64,000 nt of DNA, taken from the NCBI GenBank assembly GCA_019118505.1, contig DWYU01000024.1, positions 1-64,000 of the forward strand, read 5' to 3'. This document shows, piece after piece, positions 32,084-40,009 of this stretch. The notes under the pieces are model-generated. The model had not been told where the DNA came from and did no database searches. It saw only the letters and a program-made list of their open reading frames with translations. The stretch comes from Candidatus Oscillibacter excrementavium (lineage in GTDB: Bacteria > Bacillota > Clostridia > Oscillospirales > Oscillospiraceae). Both the position numbers and the translations under genes were made by a program. How positions within the stretch are numbered: position 1 is the first letter of the stretch; every line of letters starts with the position of its first letter.

Positions 32084-32533
32084 ATGAAAACCAGAGCCAA
32101 CAACGAGGTCACGCTGGCCTTTCCCAGCCGCAGCAGCAACGAGGGGTTCGCCCGGGCAGCGGTGTCCTGCTTCGCCGCCCAGATGGACCCCACCCTCAAT
32201 GAGCTGGAGGACATCAAGACCGCCGTCAGCGAGGCGGTGACCAACGCCATCGTCCACGCCTACCCGGACTCCATCGGCCAGGTGGTGGTGAAGGTCCGCA
32301 TCTGCCCGGACCAGGTGCTGGAGGTGACGGTGCGGGACCACGGCCGGGGCATCCCGGACATCGAGAAAGCCCGCCAGCCCATGTTCACCACCGGCGGAGA
32401 GGAGCGCAGCGGCATGGGCTTCACCATCATGGAGAGTTTTATGGACAAGCTGGTGGTCCGCTCCACGCCGGGCCGGGGCACCACCGTGGTGATGCGCAAG
32501 CGGCTGGTGCCCCGGCTGAAGAGCGGGACATGA
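32084..32533 (+). CDS. spoIIAB: Anti-sigma-F factor SpoIIAB, 149 aa
   Basis: A GHKL-type kinase that binds sigma-F and phosphorylates SpoIIAA. The N box is DIKTAVSEAVTNAIVHAY, the G1 motif is VRDHGRGI, and the ATP lid G2 is EERSGMGFTIMESF. The stop overlaps the sigF start (ATGA). Second gene of the operon. Confidence 0.96.
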   Translation: MKTRANNEVTLAFPSRSSNEGFARAAVSCFAAQMDPTLNELEDIKTAVSEAVTNAIVHAYPDSIGQVVVKVRICPDQVLEVTVRDHGRGIPDIEKARQPMFTTGGEERSGMGFTIMESFMDKLVVRSTPGRGTTVVMRKRLVPRLKSGT

Positions 32534-33234
32534 GCGCCACGCTGGAGCTGCTGCGGGCGGCCCAGGAGGGAGACCGGGACGCCTGCGAGCGGGCGGTGAT
32601 CGAGAACAACGGCCTGATCTGGAGCGTGGTGCGGCGGTACTACGGCCGGGGTGTGGACCCGGAGGACCTGTACCAGCTGGGGTGCCTGGGGTTTTTGAAG
32701 GCGGTGCAGGGGTTCGACTTCGACTACGGCACCTGCTTCTCCACCTACGCCGTGCCCAAGATCGCCGGGGAGATTCGCCGCTTTCTCCGGGATGACGGCG
32801 CGGTGAAAGTGGGCCGCACCATGCGGGAGCAAGCACAGTCCCTTTACACCATTCGGGAGCGGCTGCGGCAGGAACTGGGCCGGGAGCCGGTGCTCTCCGA
32901 GCTCTCCGCGGCCTCCGGCCTGACGCCGGAGGAGATCGCCCAGGTGGAGATCGCCACGGACACGCCGGAGTCCCTTCAGAAGGAGACCGCCGACGGCCTC
33001 ACCCTGGAGGGGATGCTGGGCACCGACGCCCCGGAGGAGGGCATGGTGGAGCGGATTGCCCTGCGGGAGTCCATTGACCAGCTGCCGGAGAAGGAGCGGA
33101 TGACCATTCTCCTCCGGTACTTCAAGGGGCTGACCCAGGAGCAGACCGCCCGGATCCTGGGGGTGTCCCAGGTGCAGGTATCCCGGCTGGAGCGCCGGGG
33201 CCTGAAACGGCTGCGGGAGTCCCTCTCGATTTGA
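32530..33234 (+). CDS. sigF: RNA polymerase sporulation sigma factor SigF, 234 aa
   Basis: The first forespore-specific sigma factor. Region 2 (ENNGLIWSVVRRYYGRGVDP, then EDLYQLGCLGFLKAVQGFDF), region 3 and region 4 helix-turn-helix (TQEQTARILGVSQVQVSRLE) are all present, and length is typical. The last 113 nt are overlapped antiparallel by the TIGR03915-like gene. Confidence 0.96.
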   Translation: MSATLELLRAAQEGDRDACERAVIENNGLIWSVVRRYYGRGVDPEDLYQLGCLGFLKAVQGFDFDYGTCFSTYAVPKIAGEIRRFLRDDGAVKVGRTMREQAQSLYTIRERLRQELGREPVLSELSAASGLTPEEIAQVEIATDTPESLQKETADGLTLEGMLGTDAPEEGMVERIALRESIDQLPEKERMTILLRYFKGLTQEQTARILGVSQVQVSRLERRGLKRLRESLSI

Positions 33235-33979
33235 AGAAGTCCTCTCCCTGGAACTCCGTCATGGTGTTCCAGTACCGCTTGGGCATGTGGGTCATGCGGC
33301 AGCGGGGGTTGTCCCGCTCCCGGATGGCGATGGTGTCGTAGAACCGCTTCCACAGCAGGCGGTAGCGGGCCTCCGCCTCGTCCGGCGGCGCCATCTGGAA
33401 CTGCTCCAGGGGCCGGATGGCGGACCGGCCCCCGGCGTAGAACAGCGCCTCCCGGTGGGTGCGGTCGTAGAGGAAGAACCGCTCGTTCCGGTACCGGGCG
33501 CAGAAGTGCTGCCGCAGCAGGGGGAGGACCCGGTTTTTCGGTTCGATCTCGCCGCCCAGCACACCACCTAAGTCAGAGAAGCGGACAAAGCCCTTGTACT
33601 GGTGGACCTCGCCATTCAGGTGGCGCACCGCCCGGAGGATGGGGTACAGGGTCTCGTCGGACAGGTCCCGGAGGAACCGGGGCCCCTCCTCCAGCAGCTT
33701 CACCACCAGACGGTACAGGTGCAGCTCCCGGTCCGGCAGGCAGGTGAGAAAGCCCCGCCGCAGCAGGTCCGCAGCCTCTGGCGACAGCTTGACCACCTTC
33801 CGGTATACCCGGGCGGCGTGGTCCCGGTCCGTCAGCACCGTCCGCACGGGGAACAGAGAGGATTGAATGTCCTCACCGCAGGTGATCGCGGTGAGGACTT
33901 CTTTTTGGGCGTAGCTTTCAAAGACGCAGGAGAGGAGCCCCTCGAAGCTGCCGTCGTATTCATAGATCATTTCCGTCAT
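33122..33979 (-). CDS. TIGR03915-family putative DNA repair protein (DUF4130), 285 aa
   Basis: The DUF4130-type domain covers about residues 85-245 (YRLVVKLLEEGPRFLRD, YKGFVRFSDL, EIEPKNRVLPLL, and MPKRYWNTMTEFQ). Family members are partners of the adjacent radical-SAM protein and are thought to act in DNA repair, perhaps uracil-DNA-glycosylase-like. The usual C-terminus ends near TEFQ; here the frame runs about 36 residues further into a Gly/Ala/Pro-rich tail (GTPAAVSGPGAP...) encoded antisense to sigF. Probably part of the LexA-linked operon with the radical-SAM gene, 13 nt upstream. Confidence 0.85.
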   Translation of the reverse strand: MTEMIYEYDGSFEGLLSCVFESYAQKEVLTAITCGEDIQSSLFPVRTVLTDRDHAARVYRKVVKLSPEAADLLRRGFLTCLPDRELHLYRLVVKLLEEGPRFLRDLSDETLYPILRAVRHLNGEVHQYKGFVRFSDLGGVLGGEIEPKNRVLPLLRQHFCARYRNERFFLYDRTHREALFYAGGRSAIRPLEQFQMAPPDEAEARYRLLWKRFYDTIAIRERDNPRCRMTHMPKRYWNTMTEFQGEDFFKSRGTPAAVSGPGAPAGIPAPGTPPGSGRSAPGSAP

Positions 33980-33992
33980 GGAGAGACCTCCC

Positions 33993-35258
33993 TCATACCG
34001 GGGCGAACAGGGACAGCTGCTCCAACTCCGGCTGGGGCAGGGAGGACCGCTCCGCCGCGATCAGGTTCCGCAGCAGGCTGTCCGGGGTGAACCGCAGGCC
34101 GTCGGCCATGCGGCCGGAGGCGGTGAGAAAATACTGGGCCCGCTTCATCACCACCCCCAGCTTGGGCAGGTCCTCGATCCGCAGCTTCCGGGCCCGGCGG
34201 GACACCAGGATCCGCTTGGCGGAGACCACCCCCACGCCGGGGATCCGCAGCAGCGTCTCGTAGTCCGCCCGGTTCACCTCCACCGGGAAGAAGTCCAGGT
34301 GCTGGAGGGCCCAGCTGCACTTGGGGTCCACCTGGGGGTTGAAGTCCGGGTGGCTTGCGTCCAGCAACTCCTCCGCCCGGAAGCCGTAAAACCGCAGCAG
34401 CCAGTCCGCCTGATACAGCCGGTGCTCCCGCAGCAGGGGCGGCTTGGTGTCCCTGGACGGCAGCATGGGGTTCTCCACCACCGGCACATAGGCGGAGTAG
34501 AACACCCGTTTGAGCCGGTAGCGGTCATACAGCCCCTGGGTCAGCCGCAGGATGTGGTAGTCCGTGTCCGCCGTGGCCCCCACGATCAGCTGGGTGCTCT
34601 GGCCGGCGGGGGCAAACTTGGGGGCGTGGCGGTACTTCACCAGCTCCTCCCGGCTCTGCTGGCCCCGCACCCGGATCTGTCCCATGGGGGCCAGGATGGC
34701 CTGCTTCGTCTTGTCCGGGGCCAGTGCCCGGAGGCCCGCCTCCGACGGCAGCTCGATGTTGACGCTGAGCCGGTCCGCCAGGAACCCCAGCTGCTCCACC
34801 AGCTCCGGCGCGGTGCCGGGGATGGCCTTGGCGTGGATATAGCCGTTGAAGCGGTACTGCTCCCGCAGGATCCGCAGGGACCGGATCATCAGCTCCGTGG
34901 TGTAGTCCGGGGAGCGGTACACGCCGGAGGAGAGGAACAGCCCCTCGATGTAGTTCCGCCGGTAGAACTGGATGGTGAGATCCGCCAGCTCCTCCGGGGT
35001 GAACATGGCCCGCTTCGTCTCGTTGCTGCGGCGGTTGACGCAGTATTTGCAGTCATACACGCACCGGTTGGTCAGCAGCACCTTCAAAAGGGTGACGCAC
35101 CGGCCGTCGGCGGAGAAGGAGTGGCAGCACCCGGCAATGGAGGATGTGGTGTTGCCGATGTATCCCGCCCTGGCCTTCCGGTTCCCGCCGCTGGAGGTGC
35201 AGGCCGCGTCGTACTTGGCCGCGTCCGTCAGGACGGTGAGCTTTTCCAGAACGTCCAT
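33993..35258 (-). CDS. Putative DNA modification/repair radical SAM protein (TIGR03916), 421 aa
   Basis: The radical-SAM cluster motif is RCVYDCKYCVNRRSN (Cys-x3-Cys-x2-Cys, with the usual preceding residues), near residue 70. An HhH-like segment, LLRIPGVGVVSAKRILVSRR near 330-350, fits DNA binding. Together with the TIGR03915-type gene this is the conserved pair assigned to DNA modification or repair; the chemistry is unproven. It directly follows a small membrane protein gene behind LexA-like boxes, supporting SOS control. Confidence 0.93.
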   Translation of the reverse strand: MDVLEKLTVLTDAAKYDAACTSSGGNRKARAGYIGNTTSSIAGCCHSFSADGRCVTLLKVLLTNRCVYDCKYCVNRRSNETKRAMFTPEELADLTIQFYRRNYIEGLFLSSGVYRSPDYTTELMIRSLRILREQYRFNGYIHAKAIPGTAPELVEQLGFLADRLSVNIELPSEAGLRALAPDKTKQAILAPMGQIRVRGQQSREELVKYRHAPKFAPAGQSTQLIVGATADTDYHILRLTQGLYDRYRLKRVFYSAYVPVVENPMLPSRDTKPPLLREHRLYQADWLLRFYGFRAEELLDASHPDFNPQVDPKCSWALQHLDFFPVEVNRADYETLLRIPGVGVVSAKRILVSRRARKLRIEDLPKLGVVMKRAQYFLTASGRMADGLRFTPDSLLRNLIAAERSSLPQPELEQLSLFAPV

Positions 35259-35259
35259 C

Positions 35260-35388
35260 TCACCGGAGGGCGGTCCGCCGCCGGGTGTGATGCCGGGCCG
35301 GGCGCTCGATGGCGTCGATGACCCGGAAGAGCTGGGAGGTCAGAAAGACCACGCCCACCAGAATAAAAAAGAAAGTCCAGCCACTCAT
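35260..35388 (-). CDS. Small single-pass membrane protein, 42 aa
   Basis: ATG at 35388 has GATAAGGAGGGTATTTCC upstream. The protein begins MSGWTFFFILVGVVFLTSQ (one membrane helix, about 4-22) and ends in a basic, Arg-rich tail (IERPARHHTRRRTALR). It lies 1 nt before the radical-SAM gene and is the first gene behind the LexA-like promoter. It resembles small SOS membrane proteins only by position and size; no family is recognised. Confidence 0.7.
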   Translation of the reverse strand: MSGWTFFFILVGVVFLTSQLFRVIDAIERPARHHTRRRTALR

Positions 35389-35403
35389 GGAAATACCCTC
35401 CTT

Positions 35404-35421
35404 ATCGAACACCTGTTCGAT
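35404..35421. promoter_or_regulatory. LexA-like box, near-perfect
   Basis: ATCGAACACCTGTTCGAT: CGAAC-N4-GTTCG, matching the Firmicute LexA consensus. It lies just downstream of the -10 of the minus-strand promoter, over the expected transcription start. Confidence 0.85.
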
Positions 35422-35425
35422 AATT

Positions 35426-35454
35426 ATTGTAGCGCGAATACATGTGCCTGTCAA
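35426..35454 (-). promoter_or_regulatory. Promoter of the radical-SAM repair operon
   Basis: On the minus strand TTGACA, a 17-bp spacer and TACAAT, 38 nt before the ATG of the 42-aa gene. Confidence 0.85.
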
Positions 35455-35460
35455 GCGAAA

Positions 35461-35478
35461 ATCGAACAAAAGTACGAT
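35461..35478. promoter_or_regulatory. Second LexA-like box, one mismatch
   Basis: ATCGAACAAAAGTACGAT: CGAAC-N4-GTACG, one mismatch from the palindrome. It lies just upstream of the -35, so the two boxes bracket the promoter 57 bp apart. Confidence 0.6.
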
Positions 35479-35523
35479 GCGGAATTTGGAGGTTCTCCCA
35501 GGCCGGCGGAAGGGGAGGACCGC

Positions 35524-35551
35524 AAAAAAAGGACCGCCTGTTCGGCGGTCC
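35524..35551 (-). terminator. Terminator of the threonine aldolase gene
   Basis: On the minus strand GGACCGCC/GGCGGTCC with a 5-nt loop, followed by TTTTTTT. Confidence 0.85.
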
Positions 35552-35559
35552 CTTGTGGG

Positions 35560-36582
35560 TCAGCAGGTGGCCAGGTCCCGGAGGAAGGACTCCATGGCGC
35601 TCTCCGGTGTGGCCCAGCTGGTCACCAGGCGGATGCAGGTGTGGTCCGCGTCCACCACGTGGTCGATCTCAAATTCGTACCCCAGCTCCTGGAGCTTTTG
35701 GACCGCGGCGTTGGGCAGCACCGGGAACTGCTGGTTGGAGGGGGAGTCCACCGGGAAGGGGTACCCCAGGGCGGCGATGCCGTCCCGGAGCCGGAGGGCC
35801 AGCTGGTTGGCGTGGCGGGCCAGGTCGAAGTAGAGGCCGTCCTCCAGCAGGGCCTGGAACTGGATCCCCAGCAGCCGCCCCTTGGCCAGCACGGCGCCCC
35901 GCTGCTTCATGTGCCAGCGGTAGTGGGGCAGGGGACGGGTGAGCACCAGCGCCTCCCCGAACAGGGCGCCGTTTTTCGTGCCGCCGATGGTGAAGGCGTC
36001 GGTCAGAGCAGCCAGGTCCGGCAGGGTCAGGTCATTGCCGGGGGCGGTGAGGGCGGAGCCCAGCCGGGCGCCGTCCAGATAGAGGACTAGGCCGTGGACA
36101 TCACAGCACCGCCGCAGGGCGGTCAGCTCCGCTTTGGTATAAATGGTGCCGATCTCCGTGGTGTCGGAGATGTACACCAGCCGGGGCAGCACCATGTGCT
36201 CCGTGCCGTTGTGCTGGGCCAGGACGGACTCCACCAGCGCCGGGGTCAGCTTGCCGTCGGGGCTCTCCACGGTGCAGACCTTGTGGCCGGTGGCCTCGAT
36301 GGCGCCGGTCTCGTGGGTGCTGACGTGGCCGGTCTGGGCGGCGATCACCGCCTCGTAGGACTGTAAAAACGCGTCGATGGTCACCAGATTCACCTGGGTG
36401 CCGCCCACCAGAAAGTGGACGTCGGCGTCCGGGGCGGCGCAGAGGCGGCGGATGGTGTCCGCCGCGGCCTGGCAGTAGGGGTCCATGCCATAGCCCACCG
36501 TCTGGACGGCGTTGGTGTCCGTCAGGGCCTGGAGGACCTGGGGGTGGGCCCCCTCGCTGTAATCGTTCCGGAAACTGTACAT
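35560..36582 (-). CDS. Low-specificity L-threonine aldolase family enzyme, 340 aa
   Basis: A PLP enzyme that cleaves threonine or allo-threonine to glycine and acetaldehyde. The PLP lysine is in TIGGTKNGALFGEAL; the aspartate partner is in LYLDGARLGSAL, and HETGAIEATGHKV is a family signature. Start at 36582 with GGGAGAGCACA upstream; the track's longer ORF (to 37233) runs over the divergent lipoprotein and has no support. Monocistronic. Other beta-eliminating lyases share this fold, so substrate is family-based. Confidence 0.9.
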   Translation of the reverse strand: MYSFRNDYSEGAHPQVLQALTDTNAVQTVGYGMDPYCQAAADTIRRLCAAPDADVHFLVGGTQVNLVTIDAFLQSYEAVIAAQTGHVSTHETGAIEATGHKVCTVESPDGKLTPALVESVLAQHNGTEHMVLPRLVYISDTTEIGTIYTKAELTALRRCCDVHGLVLYLDGARLGSALTAPGNDLTLPDLAALTDAFTIGGTKNGALFGEALVLTRPLPHYRWHMKQRGAVLAKGRLLGIQFQALLEDGLYFDLARHANQLALRLRDGIAALGYPFPVDSPSNQQFPVLPNAAVQKLQELGYEFEIDHVVDADHTCIRLVTSWATPESAMESFLRDLATC

Positions 36583-36765
36583 TGTGCTCTCCCGCCTTTT
36601 CGAATAGAATAGAGCCATGATACCGCCGATGGCGGGGAAATGCAAGTGCGGAGGCGATTCCAGGGCTAAAAGAAAAAAATCTGGAAATACTGGCAGCGAG
36701 AGGGAACTTTTCGGCGGCGGGGTCCGTCTGTACTCCCCGAGAACTTTTGAAAGGAAACCAAACAC

Positions 36766-37275
36766 ATGAAAAAACTGTTGACCCTGGCGCTGTCTGCGCT
36801 GCTGACCATGAGCCTGCTGACCGCCTGCGGCGGAGAGACGGCTCCCCAGAACGACGTGGATCTGACCGCCTTTTACAATACCCTGGCGGAGGAGTACGGC
36901 TGGGTGGAGGACGCGGCCTCCAGCGGCCCGGACGACGTGCTGATGTCCAATATCGAGGGGGACCTGCTGGAGAGCTACTACCCCGGTCTGGCGGACGTGG
37001 CCACAGAGCAGCTGATCGCCAAGGCCCCCATGATCAGCGCCGTGGTGAATGAGATCGTCCTGGCCCAGTGCGCCACTGAGGAAGACGCCGCCACCGCCGC
37101 CTCCATCCTCCAGGACCGGGTGGACGCCCAGGCGGAGGGCGGCGCCTGGTACCCGGAGTCCATGGAGACCTGGTCCAACGCCCAGGTGATCCAGGAGGGG
37201 GCCTATGTGGCCATGGTGGCCTGCGCCCAGCACCAGGCGGAGATCGTGGAGCAGTTCCAGCAGCTGTTTCAGTGA
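36766..37275 (+). CDS. DUF4358-like lipoprotein, 169 aa
   Basis: Signal peptide with lipobox LLTAC (Cys21), then a compact domain of about 140 residues with SNIEGDLLESYYPGLAD and EIVLAQCATEEDAATAASIL. DUF4358 lipoproteins commonly lie beside MBOAT and DHHW genes, as here, suggesting a role in surface modification. ATG follows GAAAGGAAACC. The MBOAT gene starts 79 nt later. Confidence 0.82.
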   Translation: MKKLLTLALSALLTMSLLTACGGETAPQNDVDLTAFYNTLAEEYGWVEDAASSGPDDVLMSNIEGDLLESYYPGLADVATEQLIAKAPMISAVVNEIVLAQCATEEDAATAASILQDRVDAQAEGGAWYPESMETWSNAQVIQEGAYVAMVACAQHQAEIVEQFQQLFQ

Positions 37276-37354
37276 GCCGGATGCGTCTGACAGCCGCGGG
37301 GACGCCGCGGCTGTCCCCCTTTGCCGGGAGTTCGTATGATAAGGAGAGAGGCCC

Positions 37355-38749
37355 TTGGTTTTCAGCAGTCTGACCTTTTTATTTCTCTACCTGCCGCTGA
37401 CGCTGCTGGTGTACTTCCTGTCCCCCCTGAAGTGGCGGAACTTCATTTTGCTGCTGGTGAGCCTGCTGTTCTACGGCTGGGGCGAGCCGGTGTACATCGT
37501 CATCATGTTCGTGTCCATCGCCATCGACTACACCCACGGATTGCTGGTGGAGAAGTACCGGGCCAACGACAAAAAGGCCCGGTGGTTCGTGGCCCAGTCG
37601 GTGATCTTCAACCTGGCGCTGCTGGGCTTTTTCAAGTACTGGGACTTCATCGCCGCCAACCTGTCCCTGATTCCGGGCGTGAATCTGCCCCAGCTGGGCA
37701 TCCCGCTGCCCATCGGCATCTCCTTCTACACCTTCCAGACCATGAGCTACACCATCGACGTGTACCGGAAGGACGCGCCGGTCCAGCGGAACATGGTGGA
37801 GTTCGGCACCTTCGTCACCATGTTCCCCCAGCTGATCGCCGGCCCCATCGTCCAGTACAAGACGGTGGCGGCGGACCTTCGGCACCGTATCCACTCGTCG
37901 GAGAACTTCGCCCTGGGGGCCCGGCGGTTCTGCGTGGGCCTTGCCAAGAAGGTCCTGCTGGCCAACTCCATCGGCGCCCTGTGGGAGGAGTGCCTGGCGG
38001 CCCAGGGAGCCGGGACGCTGACCGTCCTGGGCGGCTGGCTGGGGCTGGCCGCCTACGGCTTCCAGATCTACTTCGACTTCTCCGGCTACTCCGACATGGC
38101 CATTGGCATGGGGCGGATGCTGGGGTTCCGCTTCCTGGAGAACTTTGACCATCCCTACTGCGCCGACTCGGTGGGGGCGTTCTGGCGGCGGTGGCATATG
38201 TCCCTCACCGACTGGTTCCGGGACTACCTGTATATCCCCCTTGGGGGTAACCGGGGCGGCACCGCCAGGACCATCCGGAATCTCATCATCGTCTGGTTCT
38301 GCACCGGCTTCTGGCACGGGGCCAGCTGGAACTTCGTTCTGTGGGGCCTGTACTTCGCCGCTTGGCTGATTTTGGAGCGATACGTCCTCCGGAGCGTGCT
38401 GGAGAAGACCCCGAAAGTCCTCAAGCACGTCTACACCCTCATCGTGGTGTTTGTGGGCTGGGGCCTCTTCGCCATGGTGGATTTGTCGGTCTGCGGGGAC
38501 TATCTGGCCGCCTGCTTCGGAAACGCCCCCCTGTGGAGCGCCGCCGACGGCTTCCGGCTCCGGAGCTATGCCGTGACGCTGGTGGCCCTGGTGCTGGCCT
38601 CCACGGCCCTGGGCCAGCGGCTGTGGGCGAGGCTGCCCCGGCGGACGGAGGCCCTGTTCACCCCGGTGCTGATGGGGCTTTCCCTGGTGGTGTGTACCGC
38701 CTATCTGGTGGACGGCAGCTACAACCCCTTCCTGTATTTCCGGTTCTGA
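37355..38749 (+). CDS. MBOAT O-acyltransferase (AlgI-like), 464 aa
   Basis: A polytopic membrane acyltransferase that transfers acetyl groups across the membrane to surface polymers. About 10-11 membrane segments are seen; conserved motifs include AGPIVQYKTV, FWRRWHMSLTDWFRDYLYIPLGG and the catalytic-histidine segment GFWHGASWNFVLWG. TTG start, supported by AAGGAGAGAGGCCC. It pairs with the DHHW protein 15 nt downstream, the usual MBOAT/SGNH-like arrangement. Confidence 0.94.
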   Translation: MVFSSLTFLFLYLPLTLLVYFLSPLKWRNFILLLVSLLFYGWGEPVYIVIMFVSIAIDYTHGLLVEKYRANDKKARWFVAQSVIFNLALLGFFKYWDFIAANLSLIPGVNLPQLGIPLPIGISFYTFQTMSYTIDVYRKDAPVQRNMVEFGTFVTMFPQLIAGPIVQYKTVAADLRHRIHSSENFALGARRFCVGLAKKVLLANSIGALWEECLAAQGAGTLTVLGGWLGLAAYGFQIYFDFSGYSDMAIGMGRMLGFRFLENFDHPYCADSVGAFWRRWHMSLTDWFRDYLYIPLGGNRGGTARTIRNLIIVWFCTGFWHGASWNFVLWGLYFAAWLILERYVLRSVLEKTPKVLKHVYTLIVVFVGWGLFAMVDLSVCGDYLAACFGNAPLWSAADGFRLRSYAVTLVALVLASTALGQRLWARLPRRTEALFTPVLMGLSLVVCTAYLVDGSYNPFLYFRF

Positions 38750-38764
38750 GAGGAGGCAGAGACC

Positions 38765-39883
38765 ATGTCCAAACGATACGCAAGATTTCTCGCGGCGGTG
38801 TTCTGCCTCTTTCTGGGGGGCCTGATGGTGTGGCAGTTCCTGCTGCCGGATCGGGAGCGGTCCGACGTGGAGAACCGCACCCTACAGCAGCGGCCAGCGC
38901 TGACGCTGTCCGGCGTGCTGGACGGCAGCTATATGGAGGACGTGGAGTCCTACGTCCAGGATCAGTTTCCCCTGCGGGACCAGTGGACGGGCCTGAAGGC
39001 CCGGACGGAGCAGCTCATCGGCAAGCGTCTGTTCAACAACATCTATCTCTGTGAGGGAGAGACCCTGATCTACAAGGTGGACGAACCCGCCGACGGCCTG
39101 GAGGAGACGAACCTGCATTACGTCACCCAGCTGGCGGGGAACACGGACATCCCGGTGTACCTGGGGCTCATCCCCTCGGCGGCGGAGGTGTGGCGGGACA
39201 AGCTGCCGGAGGGGGCCGCGTCCTGGGACCAGAACGCCTATCTCCAGCAGGCGGCGGACACGGGCCTGCCGATGATCGACTTCTCCGCCGCCCTGACAGC
39301 CCACGCCCCGGAGGCCATTTTCTACCGTACCGACCACCACTGGACGAGCCTGGGGGCCTTCTATGGGGCCAATGCCCTGTTGGAAGCCCTGGGCAGAGAA
39401 CCCCTCAAGGAAGAGGACTTCACACCGGAGACCGCCAGCACCGACTTCAACGGCACGTTGTACTCCCAGTCCGGCATCCACTGGCTGACGCCGGACACCA
39501 TAGAGTACTGGGTGGAGGAGGACGGCCTGACGGTCACCTCCTGGCGCACCGGCTCCCCGGAGTCCGGCGTGCTGTACGACCGGAGCTATCTCACAGAGAA
39601 GGACAAGTACTCCTCTTTTCTGGGGGGCAACCAGCCCCTGTGCGTCATTCGCAACGAGAACGCCCGGGACGGGGGAAAGCTCCTGCTGATCCGGGACTCC
39701 TACTCCGATTCCCTGGCCCCCTTCCTGGCCCAGAGCTTCGAGGAGGTCCACCTGCTGGATCTGCGGTACTTCCGGATGCCGCCCGCCCAGTATGCGGCGG
39801 AGAACGGCATCGACGAGATCTGTGTGGTGTACAGCGTCCCCAATTTCATCACGGACCGGAACCTGGTGTTCCTGGCCCAGTGA
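38765..39883 (+). CDS. DHHW family protein (AlgX/AlgJ-like), 372 aa
   Basis: An N-terminal membrane anchor (residues 8-28, FLAAVFCLFLGGLMVWQF) places the domain outside. The family motif YRTDHHWTSLGA, near residue 185, contains the catalytic-type Asp-His; LLLIRDSYSDSLAPFL carries the SGNH-like nucleophile Ser. It should complete the acyl transfer begun by the MBOAT protein. The acceptor polymer is unknown. Followed by a strong terminator. Confidence 0.9.
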   Translation: MSKRYARFLAAVFCLFLGGLMVWQFLLPDRERSDVENRTLQQRPALTLSGVLDGSYMEDVESYVQDQFPLRDQWTGLKARTEQLIGKRLFNNIYLCEGETLIYKVDEPADGLEETNLHYVTQLAGNTDIPVYLGLIPSAAEVWRDKLPEGAASWDQNAYLQQAADTGLPMIDFSAALTAHAPEAIFYRTDHHWTSLGAFYGANALLEALGREPLKEEDFTPETASTDFNGTLYSQSGIHWLTPDTIEYWVEEDGLTVTSWRTGSPESGVLYDRSYLTEKDKYSSFLGGNQPLCVIRNENARDGGKLLLIRDSYSDSLAPFLAQSFEEVHLLDLRYFRMPPAQYAAENGIDEICVVYSVPNFITDRNLVFLAQ

Positions 39884-39895
39884 CCGCACAAGAGT

Positions 39896-39933
39896 GCCCC
39901 GGCCCGACGAATGAATCGGGCCGGGGCGTTTTT
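39896..39933 (+). terminator. Terminator of the MBOAT/DHHW unit
   Basis: GCCCCGGCCCGA/TCGGGCCGGGGC with an 8-nt loop, then GTTTTT. Confidence 0.9.
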
Positions 39934-39939
39934 CCTGCC

Positions 39940-39968
39940 TTGACCGGCAGGGGATTTTGCCGTAAAAT
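39940..39968 (+). promoter_or_regulatory. Promoter of pcrA
   Basis: TTGACC, a 17-bp spacer and TAAAAT, 41 nt before the ATG. Confidence 0.65.
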
Positions 39969-40009
39969 AGGGGCCGAGACTTTTGAGACGGACGGAGAAC
40001 GGGATACAT

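Noticed and set aside
35560-37233. 557-aa form of the threonine aldolase ORF
   Set aside because: The extra N-terminus is antisense to the DUF4358 lipoprotein and precedes the well-supported start at 36582.
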